Assembly (NCBI GenBank): GCA_947561395.2
Contig: OX387184.1
Coordinates: 15,108,205-15,172,204 of the forward strand
Origin: Buxus sempervirens
Taxonomy: Eukaryota > Streptophyta > Magnoliopsida > Buxales > Buxaceae
Length of the DNA stretch: 64,000 bases
Reading direction: 5' to 3'
Positions within the stretch are counted from its first letter, which is position 1; the number at the start of each line of letters is the position of its first letter. Below are positions 12,802-27,000 of this stretch, one piece after another. A program made the position numbers and the translations under genes. The notes under the pieces were generated by a model. That model searched no databases. It was not told where the DNA came from and saw nothing but the letters and a program-made list of their open reading frames with translations.

Positions 12802-15800
12802 TCAAGCAGCTGGCTCTTGCTTTTGCATTCTTGATTTCAATTTCGCACATCTCTCTTCATAAGATGCTGCAAAAAACATTAATTACATTAAAACACAAAC
12901 CACATAACTTGAAGTAAATTTAAGCAACCATAAAGACTCACGTTCAGTTGGCCGTGCCACGAGAGGAATATGTGAAGCTTTCCTCTTCATCTTACCATGA
13001 TTTAAAGGACCCTTATCTGAAATTGAGTAAAGTTCATTAATCAGGAAAAGAAGAAGCAAGAAAATGACGGTTAGGCAAGTGCTTGGGATAACGGGGAATT
13101 GCTTAATGCACCATTCGCAACAGAGACGCAGCTCAGCAGAGCCTCATGAAAGATCACAGCTTTGAGTTTGTAAGTCTGGAATTCATTCTTCAAGTGCTTG
13201 TGCAAATCTTCCCTCGCATCTACACATGAATCCACAAAACTGATTTAAGCATATAATCATCAGGGATGAAATCTATGAATAAAGAACAAGCAAAACTTGA
13301 AAATCTAATAATATGGTGTTATTAATGACAAGTTCCCATGTCCAACTTGGACACCACTGACCATCTCTTTGAACTTTTATGCAATCATCAGGGATGAAAT
13401 CTATGAATAAAGAAAAAGCAAAGCTTCCTAGGACCATCAACTAACAGGTCACATTACACAAACTAAGACTCCTCTCCAGAACCAGCAAGAAACAAAATCT
13501 AAACGTGTCTATGTAATATAAATTGAAATTCAATGATGGAACCATGATCAGTTTACAAGTGGGATGTGTGTTGTCACCTTTTCTCAAGAAAAGGAAACCA
13601 AACATACTTATAGATCATGAATTAATGAATCACATGAAAATACAAACTATTCCCAGATAAGATGCAGACAAACTAAATCAACAGAACTTATCTTGAGGTA
13701 CCTGTTGAACAGACAAAATTGAGACCTTCAAATTCACAGGTGTGAAGAATCAATGGAAGCTCAGGAGCCATGCAGTACTGCGGCTTCCTTGGAGTCCTCT
13801 TTGTATCCAGTAGTACATCTATGACCTGCACCCAATTCAAAACTTAGAATGACATTCTGATCAGAGACAGGCTTCCTCTGATTTGGATTCTAGTAGACAG
13901 TAAAAAGCACGGATATAGACAGAGCCATAGAGTGCTACAAGCAGGAGGTTAGACTCACATTTAATGAATCATTTTATAGAAACCCTATGTCATAGCATAG
14001 CATTTAAATGGCAAGTAAAAAACTTTTTCCAAAGACTTCGAACAGCCATGCATGCTATTTTGAGTGGTTTGAATTGTTATCATTCAATAGGTCTAACTGA
14101 AGGCATGAGACATCTAGTATGTGGGATTTAATGAGCAGTTTTCTCTGCTTGTTCGGTGAAAAAATGATTGTGCCATTACAGATAACAGATGCAATCTACA
14201 GAAATAGAGAATCTAGTCTACCAACAGTATTCCTCAAGCAGATGAGCTGACTCATAACAGCAAACAGTAAAACGTCACCCTTAATAGAGGTGTTTCGGTT
14301 GGAAGAAATGAGATCATAACCATCCTCTAAGGAACAGTTCTGGATGTGCAAGAAATTGTGAGGAGATTTCCTAATCAAAGTGGCCTTCAGTTAATACAAT
14401 ATTAGCCAGCGCATACCGCTGATTGTGAATCTCATCCAGCACATGTGCATAATGAATCATTAGGCTATTAAACCTTGTGGTTTCTTGATTTTGTCTTTAC
14501 ATTTCAATCTTTATCACTGGGAACTAAGCACCAAAAGCAACTTAAGGCTCAAGCTAAAAACTGTAGACAAGTGGATAAATGATTAGACCTATGGATCCAA
14601 CGGTCAAATCTTAGAAAACACAGGAAGCAAAAACAACAAACAAAAAAAAAACAGAATGTTTGTTGTGCAGGACTTTGACCCAGAAAGCTATCATAGGCCT
14701 TGCATATGAAGTAAGAGGTCTAGAGCTGCAGACAGAACATTTGTCTTCTGTTAAACCCATGTTTAAGTATTTACAAGTTCACCAGCTATACGTGATGGCA
14801 CATAAAATTTTGTGAAGGTGCATCATCTCACTAAGACAAGGAGAAGCAAGACCCATAAACCAGATAATTTTCAGATTGCAATGGGAAATTGCACTGAAGA
14901 AACTAACTCATAGTGCTACTATGTCTACAGACAAGAATAAGGCCAATTTTGCACTAGGAGTCATGTATCATGCTATAGTAAATGGTATACAGATGGCGCA
15001 GAGATTAATACAATTAACTAGTAATGAAAAACTATTTCCACTTCATGGTATAGCCGTATAGGGCTCTACTAATTCCATCAACTTATTAAGAGGACAAATG
15101 GCAAACTTAAGAGCAAGAAGGACAAATCTATGAGGAGATACAGAGAACTGGATTTGAGAACATAAGAGGGGAGATGCACTCCTAGTGTGTTATAAATATA
15201 ATGCACTGTAATCAAACTAAATGGAAAATGTTATACGACATATATAAGATCAATTATCATTCGCAGAAAAATATATTATTAAAACCAAGAAGAAACATAT
15301 CCATACAATGAGTGCCAAGATTTGATACGAACAAGAGGGAATCATTAAAAGTACCCAAAAAATAAAAATATTAGAATTATGCAGATCCATGAGTGTGAAA
15401 GTAGCCCCAGTGTGATATAATGGATGGTCAACTAAGAAGGTTTGAACATATTAAATGCAGGTTGGAATATCTTAAGTAAGCTGGTGAAAAGACTCAGCCA
15501 AACATATGGCTTTTGTTGAGCAGGCATGGCTCAAGATATGTGGAGTTAACATAAAGTATGAACTGACGATAATGTTGACTTCAATTGCCGTTCAGCAATT
15601 TTTTTAAACGTCTATTATCTTTTAATTAGTCAAAAAATATACTAAGGATTCTTCAAATGAAATCAGAGATAAGGATTTTGTGTACCCACACTAGGGGATT
15701 CAAGACCTTGACCAACCATAAATAGCACAGCAACCATGCATCGGACTTGGTGCCAGAGGAAAGCACTACCTTTGATTGTCATTGCCCATATTTGATCACC

Positions 15801-18800
15801 TTCAAAGCTGTATGTAGCAAGGAATACATTAGTTGCAAGTCTACTAAGCAAATAGAATACCTGGTACACAAAAGCAAGCAAAGAAATAGTTTTCCAATCA
15901 CTTCCAAATTTGATAAATTGGAAGCATCCACACCATTGGAAAACCTGCCCCGATCATGGGTATATAACATGTGATAAAACAAAGGAGAAGAGGAGGAAAA
16001 GAATAGATGAACCACAATATAAGATAAAGAGGGCTACACCCATGGACAAAGAAATCAAGAACCACTGCCTTAATGAAGAGTACATGGTCTCCCAAGAACC
16101 ACTTCCAAGATAAAAGCTAAAAAAACATTCTAGAACAACCTAGACCAAAGAGAAGCCATTCTCTCATACACACTCTTAACAAGAATCATAGCCTTACCAA
16201 GAAGCTACTAAAAAGGAGACAACCATCTCAATGCTCTCTTATAGAACCATACACAAATCCCCATGAGCAAACACTTCTCCAAGGAGCAACAAAATGAACT
16301 CAAAGCCTCTCAACTGTAAGACGTCTCCCTAATGGAGAAAACCCTAAATCTCAACTATGGAGCTCTCCCCAAGGAGCATGGTTCTATATATCATAACACA
16401 TCGTGCAGTAAACACAAACGAGGAAGTATCAACCAACATGATTGAAAATTTTGATACTTAAAAAGGAAAGGAAGAAAGAATCAATTCAGTAGAGAGAGTG
16501 AAAGATGGAATAGGTTGACCATTATTCTTTATCGTCTTGTTCTTCCCCTTTCTACTCCTTTCACTTATTGCTATCAACAGAAGCTTAGGCTTAAAAAACG
16601 CTATATAAAATACTTGATACATGATCAGTGTATCATTTAAAATTTACAAGCAGACTTTAGTTAAGTTTTATTGGATACATTTGTAAGTGCATTATAAATA
16701 TACCCAAGAAGGCTTTAGTAATGCTATCTCAGAGTTTTATTTGATACACTGCAGGTGTATAATATAAGACATTTACATATATTTGCAAAAATACTTACAC
16801 ATAATCATGTTCCACCCATACATTTATGCATGAATGCGTGCAGACGCACATACATATACACATTGATTAAAGGTCCATAATCACAAATCAAAATCTGCAA
16901 TAATCAAACTGCTCATCAATAATTAAAATTATTGATCAATACCTCAAGCAAAAAGTTCTTAGATTTAACAATTAATGATAAAGGTTAAGGATCTATGTTA
17001 CCAGTCAATAGCTAGGATTATTGACAAACTTAAATTCATAATTGTAATTCCTAATCAATGATTTAACAAAGTTAATCTCAGATACATGTGTTGTTCCATG
17101 AAAACATTCAGAATCTTGCACTGATATTAAGGATCAAGCATCTATGCTGGACAAGCCTTGTACTTTAGAAGTAATTGATATATTCAATGAAATATGAGTG
17201 ATTTCCTTTGTGTTCTACTACTTCATATTTTACCTTATTGTATTTATTTTACATATGATAAAGATTTTTTTCCTTATCGTTTCCTTACACCTACACACAT
17301 AGTTGTCTCTGTCCACACAAATTTATATTTTGGAAATTAAAGCTAATATATCATTTTTTATCTTATCTATCCATATTTTTTTATGTGTTCTTCTCTATAC
17401 ATATAGACAAGTCAAATATCAAGCACCCAAGATTTTCAATAAATTCAGATGTTTCCATGAATTTTTACAATGGCATGTCGTCTATATATCTTGATACATT
17501 TCTATTTTTAAAAAGACCAAAGCTCTACCTCAATATGATTTTTTGATCCATGCAAAAGAAGCACTCTTTGCAACCATAAGCTAGAGAAACCTTTAATAGG
17601 TTCCCAAAAATTATATTCCCATTAGGAAACCCAAAACCAAAATAAGTAAACTAAAACAAGAATTTAATTTTTTTTTTAACAGTAATAGGCAGATTATATT
17701 ACTATAAATATAAAGTTACAAGGGTACACAATTGAGTGACAAGAAAATTTTGAAAACCTAACCCCCAACCCACAAAACCCTCCCCCGCCCCCCAAAAAGA
17801 ATTTCAGAAAAAAATATTACAAGAAATGAAGGCTTCCAGATGAGTTGCATAGAAGGATGGGATCTGAGATGTCCACCAGAATATAAGCTTTAGAACCATC
17901 AGTTCCAACTCCTCTGTTCTCTTCACCTTATTTTTTAATATTCTCCGGTTTCTCTCCCACCAAATCACCCAACATATTGCAGCAGGAGCCATATTCCAGA
18001 TCTTAATCATATTTGACTTACAATTCTTCCAATTCCATGACTCAATAGCATAGCTTAGTTTATCCGGTTGGACCAAAGAATATACAAATTTTACCTAAGA
18101 CTTTATTTGTTTTTCCTGAAAATGAGAAAAACGCTGAGAAATATTGAATGAAAAAGAGAGGCTACTCTACCATTAGAGAGAAAGAGAAAGAGGGGGAGGA
18201 AGGCTTATCATCTTTTCACTCCCTTTCAATGCAGGAGACGAGTCTTCTCAGCATCAAGCAAGAATGGCAATACTATGGCAAGCACTGGAACATGAGGCTA
18301 ACAATGGCAAGTAAGAATAACAAGAATATTACTAGTGTTGCTTCGGTTAAGACCATACAAAAGTTGTTGACATTTGAACAATTTCTAGCACTATATGAGG
18401 AACACTAAACAAGAAGGCCAAGCAGAATGCTAGAAATAACATAGATACCAACTTTATCATATACATAGATAAATGTTACTGGAACAAATTTTCACTTTGG
18501 TTTGTCAAATATTTTCAGAATTTCAGGATTGTTTTCTTGAAAAAAAAATGCTCAAAAAGCCCCCAAAACTAGGAAAAATATACACTTTTCTTGGCATCTT
18601 CTGACTAAATAAACATATAAGCAGCTAATATATTGGAAGATCGGCCAACACCATATTCAAGTAATATTTTGATGGGTTTAACTACTTAGTAGGAATTGCA
18701 ATTGACATGTAAAGAATTAGATAAGGATAACTACTTAATTCAATCTTGTCTTTTGTCACCGCCAAAATAATTTGCCATCATATCCTGACAACTGGAGGAC

Positions 18801-21800
18801 AGAGGAAAAAATTCTACTGCCAACAAAAATTTTAATTCAGTAGTGAAAATTGGTCCAAGATTTTACTACAAAACAATCCCAACCTTTTGTTGTAGGATAA
18901 AATTTCAAATGATGTGATATGTCGCCTATAATTGTGTACATTCACTGCATCCATCTTACAAAAATTCCTGAAGTCGTGCTCACCAATGAACTTCTTACAG
19001 GCCATCTCCATTGCCTAATTAAGCATGCAACCAAGCAATAAATGAGACTCTTTTAGCTGGAACTTCTCCAAATGCATAAGGAATCTATAAGCAAGGAATT
19101 AATAAAGATAACAAGTCATTTATCAAAAAGTTACAGACTACATACTCGTATATCCAGACTTTCTCTCCAAAAGAGATACATATACTCTCTGCTGAAGCAG
19201 CTAAACCTGCAATCATTACAAAAATATTAAAATCATTGACAAGATCAACTAGATGTACCGACAAGTAACAATTCTTCTAGTCGTGAAAAGCTAAGCATCG
19301 TTAATAACAAGAAGGAAAAAAGGAATTATGGATCTCAATAAAAAATTAATTGTGGCAAAGCAACCAAAGACCATATCCTCAAATAGACACTTTGTATGGT
19401 AGAAACTGTAACCATTTGGTACTTGCTGAGGAGTTTATAGGCCCAATAATCAATGAGCTAAGTATTAATTATTCCATCTTGTTAAAATTCACTAAGATCC
19501 ATTGAATTGGATGTAAATGGCCAACAAATATAAACAAAACAAATCAAAGTGATGCCTCAAAAAGATCTATAAAACAGCAAATCAGGATGAGGAGGCTCTG
19601 TATGAATAAAGGTAGGCATTAAGCATCCCTCTCCATCCATAAAAATAAGCAATAACTTCATGTCTTTTTGTTGGAAATAGTAGCTCATATTCTGGAACCA
19701 AGGGGGAGGGACCTGAGGGGCCCTGTGGAACAATACTAACATATTATGAGACCAGAATCTTACATTTACGTGTGCCACATACGATTAAAGAAAGCTAAAA
19801 GGACTGTTTTTTTTAGTCGGGTAGTGAGAAGGATCGAAAGTATTGTTGTTACTTGGTCTGACGTTTCAAGCATCCAAAGGCAGAAAAAACTTGGGTCGAG
19901 CGAGCTGGTGAAACTAACAAAGCATTGCTAGTACATCTCTTTGGAGTTTGGATAAGAGCTGGTGAAATTAACAACGCACTGTTAGTACATCCCTTTGGAT
20001 ATTTAGGGAGGGAGGAAAGGCCTTCCATTGAAAATTACAGTGGCAAAGCACAACTGTCAACCAGCTGAATAGGCTTATGCTCCTTGTTGTGATTCTCATG
20101 GTTTGGATTTATGGAAGGCTACGTCTAGTATGTTTGATCAGTTTGAATGTGGCATTAGTTGCAATGTTGAGATTGTGACAAAGTGAAATTTTAGGAGAAT
20201 TCAAGTGTGCTGGATTCTTCATTTTGGTGTCAGTTACAGATCCATGTGAGTTGGATTCTAAAAGGACCAATTTGTGGACAATTTATTGGGTCTTTTTATC
20301 AGTTACAAGTCCATAAATGCAGTTCTGTGGACAATTCACTGTATGTTTGAAACTGCATTTTGTAAGGAATGAACACCATCTAAAAGGCTGGTTGGGATAA
20401 AAGGCCGTTGCCTTCTTATTTCTCTAATTTATCATTTTACCACCCATAACAAAAAGATGTAAAACCAGGACAGGTGTCAAATGAAACTTATTCCAAATAG
20501 CTAACTCTCCTCTCCAGTGCTTCTATTTTTTTCTTGTCCAGTGAGGAAAAATACTTAAATATATTTTAAAAAGAAAAAGACATACAAATAAAGTCTGGAT
20601 CGGAAAGGGAAAAAATTTTAAATACACTTCCTTAGCCTGCAACTCTCTTGATCACAAAACGAAAAAAAAAATGGAAAAAAAATAAAAAAGTTAAGTAAAT
20701 GATGGTAGTGAACCTTGCATGCAAATCAGTTGGAGCAGCACACCAACCCAGTACTCGTATATCTTGGGGAAGGGCTCGGTTCAGAATCCTTACATAATCA
20801 ATTTCTACTTCTGGGAAAGAAAAATCTAGATTAAGCACAATGAAGAATTCAGCCACACGCTTTTGCCCATCAAAACATCCATATAATTCAAGAAATGATC
20901 GTTCTGGTAACAAGAAAATGCTTCTGTCCCGCTTGAAAACTGTTTTTATCCTCTTTGAGGACTCATTCATCATCAAGTCTTCTTAACCAGTTTCTTTTAT
21001 GTGAATTGTAAATATCATGTCCTGCCATCTCATGCTACTTAAGTGCATGGCCTTCATTGATAAAGAAAATTAAATGATAAACTTATAGAAGTTATCCAAT
21101 TTTCTAACATTGAAAACTAAGTACGTCTGGAATGGAAAAAATAGCATACCACAATGATCATTTTTGGTAATTTCTTCATGAGTTGCATTTGTCCTAATCT
21201 GCTTAAGTTTGGATCGTAAAAGTAAAGAAATGACCTGCATCAAGAACTTCTATTTTAATTATTCAAAAGGCAAAAAGACAAATCATATGCATCATGAACC
21301 ACCACTAAATGCACTTGAGAGTATTAAAACTAGATTAAAAATCATGAGTGGAACAAGTAAGGAGGAGCAACAAAATTTGGATGAACACTCGTGTTAACAG
21401 CGAACAATAATATAGACATATAGATTATAAACAATGGAAATGAGTGCTGCAATAATTTCAGTAACTGTATGAGTTTTTAAATCTCAATAGTTCTTTACTA
21501 ATAATCTGATAGGGTAATAGCAATGATGACACACACAGGAAATGTTTATCTCACGCAGATTTAAGAAAGCAACGTATCAAAATGGTGGATACACGCAATT
21601 TCTGGAAGTAAATGTCACCAAACATTCACGAAGAAATAGAGGCCTTGGTTTTTTAATTTTTTTTCCTTCCTTTTTTTTTTTTTTTTTTTTTTTTTGTGTT
21701 GGGGTGGGGGGTTGTTGGGTTTTGGGGCACACAGGCGCTGGGAAGAATGTCAGGAGGGTGCCCAACCGTTTAAGTGCATGACAAAAGCTTCTGCCTTTTA

Positions 21801-24020
21801 TTTGCACGGATAATGGATCCCACAGCTATTTCCATGAACCATTAAGAATGGCAACACTAACCATATGAAGTTAATTGAAACGTGAGAAACTTCTAATGTC
21901 AAGAAACTTGATTTAAACACTATCTGTAAGCCAAAAAAAAAAGGGAAAAGGAGTAAAGAAATTCAAAAAGGACAAACGAAGAAGGCCTGGAATTGAGTTA
22001 GGAAAAAAATCTAAACATTTCAACTCCCTTTCCGAACCCTCAAGACTAAAATAAAGGTTTAAAGAGAAACTTTGAAAGGAAAAGGTTGCCCATGAATATT
22101 ATGCGCAACCGTTCAATTGGGTAGGTTCATAAAGGCACAACCTCAAGTACAAAAAATTGGGCTTTTTATTGGATATCGTAAGATATTTTTTGGAACTTTT
22201 CCCATAATACAGATTATCAAACTCAAACATTATAAAAACCTACAAGGCACCCTTGAAATGCAAAATCAAGTATTGTGGGACCATGAGTCTATTTGGAGCA
22301 CCCTCAAATTTTTAACTCATCATTGTTAAAAGTAAAATTAAAACTGATTCCCTGTATTCACTCTTTTTTTTTTTTTTTATGAATAATAAGATTTCATTAG
22401 ATTGGATAAGAAACATCAAAGAGACATTACCCATGAGAAATGGGTAAATAAGAAAAGAAGAAACAAAATATCAGCCCTACTGCATCAGACACTATATCAT
22501 AAACCCCATTAAAAAAATGCAGCACCATAAAACCTTCCGATTAACCCCCTTCCATGGCTATAATCGCCCATCCTCTCAATATCTCATTAGATGAGACTCC
22601 AAAGAACTCTTTGTGCATCGTTAATTGCCTACAGAGGAAGTGACGTCCTCTATCACCCTTTGAACCCGTGGTTGATTGTTCTCAAAAATGCAACCATTCC
22701 TGGCCTTCCAAATGTTCCACCCAATTGAGAAGTTACATGTATCCACTCGTTACATGAGAAGTTTACCCACAAGTCAATGTAAAAAAATTTCCGAACCTGA
22801 AAAACAAATAAAATAGAAGAGCATATATAATTGATTACTTGACCAACAGAGGAAACACCCTTGTCTGTCCTGCCACATCTTGAGTACCTCGATTCCCTCT
22901 TGTCCCCAACCAATAGCCTCGTCTTCTCAAGTGCCTTGAAAATTTCAGACTGCATAAAAACCAATATCACAGGAAGAAAAATCAACTATGTGTTAAACAA
23001 ACTATTAGAGACAAATAATTTAGTAATATGTGATCTTTATAATTGTAGTTTGAAATTAAAAGATTTCAATTTCAAACAAATGTTTCTTGCCAGTTCCAAA
23101 TGTTACTGATCAATTAGAGATGATACTGATATTTTTGAAAAATGCCTAGAGTAAGTGCTTATATGGCGTATTTTATTTCTGAGAGTGGCTTCTCAAATTA
23201 TCTGGAAACCCGTTGTTCTAAAACCTCGTAGATGTTATGGAAGCAGGTATAATATTTTCTTTTGTGCTTTTTTATTTTTATTTGGTGGGCAAAGGGGTCT
23301 GAGGAAGTTCTGCAATTTCAAGAAAACCACATGCATCAAAAAGTAAACTGTGTTTTTCAAGCTTGCTGAACCAATTGGACATTTGTAACAAATCACGTAT
23401 GTTAACAAGTTATCAGATATATACTTTAGCTTACCATGATGTAAAAGGATTATCAGTATTCTTACTTTAATCAGGTGAAACACAAAAAAAAAGGGATAGA
23501 TGAACAGCACACCTCAACTGTTGGTTCCATTTGTGCCTCTGAAGCAAAACCATAAAACCTGAAAGGCATCACATTTTGATGGAAGAACTACATTATTTTT
23601 ATAAACATTAGACATGATGCAAGAGTTTTTCTATATCTACAAAATCTAGTTGTAGCACATTTAGATAATAAACTTGGATAATAAACCCATTACACATGAC
23701 GAATGCAGCATGAATTACAAATTTGACCATAATATTTGATTAGAACGGACAACAGTGGATGGTTGAGCTTTTCTGCAATAATTCCTCCATAAAGTGTAAT
23801 GCCGTCAAAGATAGTTATCCATATATATATATATATATATATATAGAAATCGTACATACGAATTTCTTTAATGTGATTGTGGATGATATGGAACAACAAT
23901 ATCTCTTCCTGTCACGTTCGCGTAATTTGACAGCTTTTGCATAGATATGAGGCTACTATCATAAGGCTTCTAACATTTAAATTCATTAGCTGCTCTCCAT
24001 TTTGAACGCTACGTTATGTC

Positions 24021-24054
<34 letters not shown>

Positions 24055-27000
24055 GGGTGGGGGGGCGCCAATTGCCAAAACATTTGTTGCCCCTCCTGAC
24101 TCAAATGATAAACATACTCCACAAGAATTGGGGAACAAAGCACACGACTCTTTCTACTCTAGACTGCTTCTTCGCTTAATCGCTCTCCTTCCTCATCGTC
24201 TTCGCTCAATCGCTCTCCTTTCTCATTACACATTCTTATAATTTATTCAAATTAAATTTTAATAATTTTATGCTTCATAGATCTGCCTCTCCTCAGTTAA
24301 AATCCTGGCTCCGCCCCTGTATTAAAGAAGTCCTCTAATAACTAAGAAAAACTATTGGGGTTCAACTAATTAGTATAGGAGCTGATCTAATGCACCCTTA
24401 ATCCACCTTCTACCACTTTCATGTCAATGTTGAAGATTCTAGTGTTTACATGTGCCAAATACAATTACAGAAAGCTAAAAGTACTTTTTTTTTTTTAGTT
24501 GGGTAGCAAGAAGGATCGAAAGTATTGTTGTTACTTGGTCTGGTGTTTCAAGCATCCAAGGCAGAAAAACATGGGTCGAGAGAGCTGGTGAAATTAACAA
24601 AGCACTGCTCGTACATCGCTTTGGAGTTTGGATAAGAGCCGGGCATTGTTAGTACATTTCTTTGGATATTTAGGGAGGGAGGAAAGGTCTTCCATTGAAA
24701 AGTACAGTGACAAAGTACGATTGTCAATCAGCTGAATAGGCTTATGCTCCTTATTGTGATTCTCATGGTTTGGGTTTATGGAAGGCTATTTCTAGTGTGT
24801 TTGATCAGTTTGAGTGTGGCATTAGTTTCAGTGTTGAGATTGTGACAAAGTGAAGTTTTGGAGAATTCTAAGTGTTCTGATTCTTAATTTTGGTGTCAGT
24901 TACAGATCCATGTGAGTTGGATTTTTGTGCAGGATACTTGGGAAATAAACCTTTTTATTGGGGATCCAAAGAAGGGTTTCTCGTAATTTTGGTCTTGAGA
25001 GAACCTCTATGTCACCAAATTCATAAAAACTTTTACCATGCACTTCGTTTTTCTACACCTTTATAAAAGTTGTGAGCTCTCACTCTAGGCCCCATAATAT
25101 TAAAATGAGTGTTTACGATACTTAAAATGCAATGAAAACAACGCAAATTTTCTTGTAACTGTACAGGCATTGGTTTAAATTTTAAAACACTGTGCAAAGG
25201 AGCTGCCTCATATAAGTGGGATGTTGACCCATAAAACAAACTTACCTGGATGCTGCTGAGAATAACACATTTTTGGATATGCATACTTTCCATTTTGTAT
25301 TTATGTCAGTATCAAGTATGAACAAACTGTATTAACAGACCATCAAATTCAAAAATGTGCTTCATCTAAATGTACCTCTGACCAAAGTACATGACTTTCA
25401 GAGCAACAAATCTTTTTGCACAATTATGCATTATCCTCCTGTTACAACCTGCATCCCAAAATAGCTTCTCTCTCACACTTCAAGTCATGTCCACGATGTT
25501 TCTATGAACAATATTCTTTTACCATATCATCAAAGCAATAAATCAAGAGTTTTTTTTTTGTTGAAGAATAATGATTGTCATTTATCGTATATAGATGAGA
25601 GGTAGAGAATGTATAAGAGGTGAGCCACACGGCTAGTGGCCTACCAATGCAACAAAGTAAAAATAGGCAAAAACAGAAAGGGAAGTAATTACACCCAAAT
25701 AACGCCCTTGGTAACACTTCTCCATTAGAACCCCAGTGAATAGAAACTCTCTCCTGACTACCCCAACCCATCAACAGATACACTTTTCTTTTTTGTTTGG
25801 ATAAGAGGAGATTCATTAAAAATAAAGAAAGTACAAGACAAACAGTAAAATCAGTCCATGAGACAATGGACTGGCAAACAGCTATGGAAAGAAAACACCA
25901 AGACAAAAAGATACACAAAAGTAGCCCTCCAGCCAGAAACCACTGAGACCGGACCTAACCCACAGTCTCATCTAGCATCAACATGCCAATGACCAAAACT
26001 GATTTAACAAAGAACTCCTTCCTTGCTCTTAGACAAATTGATGCTAACACCACCGCCTCCTCCTACACTATATGAGCTGATGCACAAATTACAAAGATCC
26101 TCAAAGATCTTCCAATTCCTTCCCCACCATACCACACAAATAACAGCAAAAAAGAAAAACCTCCCTATACATCAATCGGCATAAATGTGAGAGAGAGTGG
26201 AATCGCCACTAGATCACAAATATCCCTTGGCATAACCCAACTTACTACCAACAGGGAAATAAAAAAAAATCTCCATATGCTACTCACAAGTTCGCAGTGA
26301 ACAAACAGATGATCAACGGACTATGCTTCCTTCAAACATAAAGAGCACGCTTGAGGGGAAAGAACCAGCCAATTCCTTCTCTTTTGGACGTTGTCAATGG
26401 TGTTAACCTATTTTAGGTGCACTACCCACGAAAATGCTATAACCCTAGGAGGTTCTGGAGCCTTCTGCAGGAATCCAATGGAAAAAGAAGGAAGAGGCCA
26501 GGAGTGCAAGTGTTTGAGAAAACGAAAGAAAGATCTGGAGGTGAAATAATGGGACCTCTCCAATGACCAATAATACTTCACATCTGAACCCCAGAAAACA
26601 ATGACAACATCCTTTAAGGTATCGAAGAGCCTTCCTAACTCTGTTAATTCTCCCTCGTGTAAATCCCTAATGAAATTGAGGTTCCATCCTAACCCGGATC
26701 AAAACCAAGAAAGCACATTACATACTAAAGCTCTTTGGACTTGAAAACCTTAAACAAATGAGGAAGCAACGCAGACATGCAGGAATCCCCCCACCGCAGA
26801 TCCAACCAAAGCAAACAGATTCCTCTTTACAAAGTTTAACAGATACACATTCTCACAAGGAAAAATAGACTACGGGACTACAGGACTACAGATAAATGAA
26901 AATAATCAGGCCTGAATTAGAACCAAAGTATCAAAATAACATAAACGTTTTCTCCTACTTATATGGGCGTTTCTAGACAGATGGTATGATAGATACTGGT

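Noticed and set aside
13070-13112. PUS3 ending early in exon 13 by reading through its donor to a TAA
   Set aside because: The donor after GTTGCGAATG joins in phase to two further exons that encode the conserved plant C-terminus.
17804-18076. 90-codon minus-strand frame as a gene
   Set aside because: It is the C-terminal remnant of LINE ORF2 with a poly(A) tail, inside an intron.
22653-22985. Whole 110-codon frame as one PUS3 exon
   Set aside because: Only 22839-22949 is exon. Flanking residues are intron, and the lower part is LINE tail in another frame.
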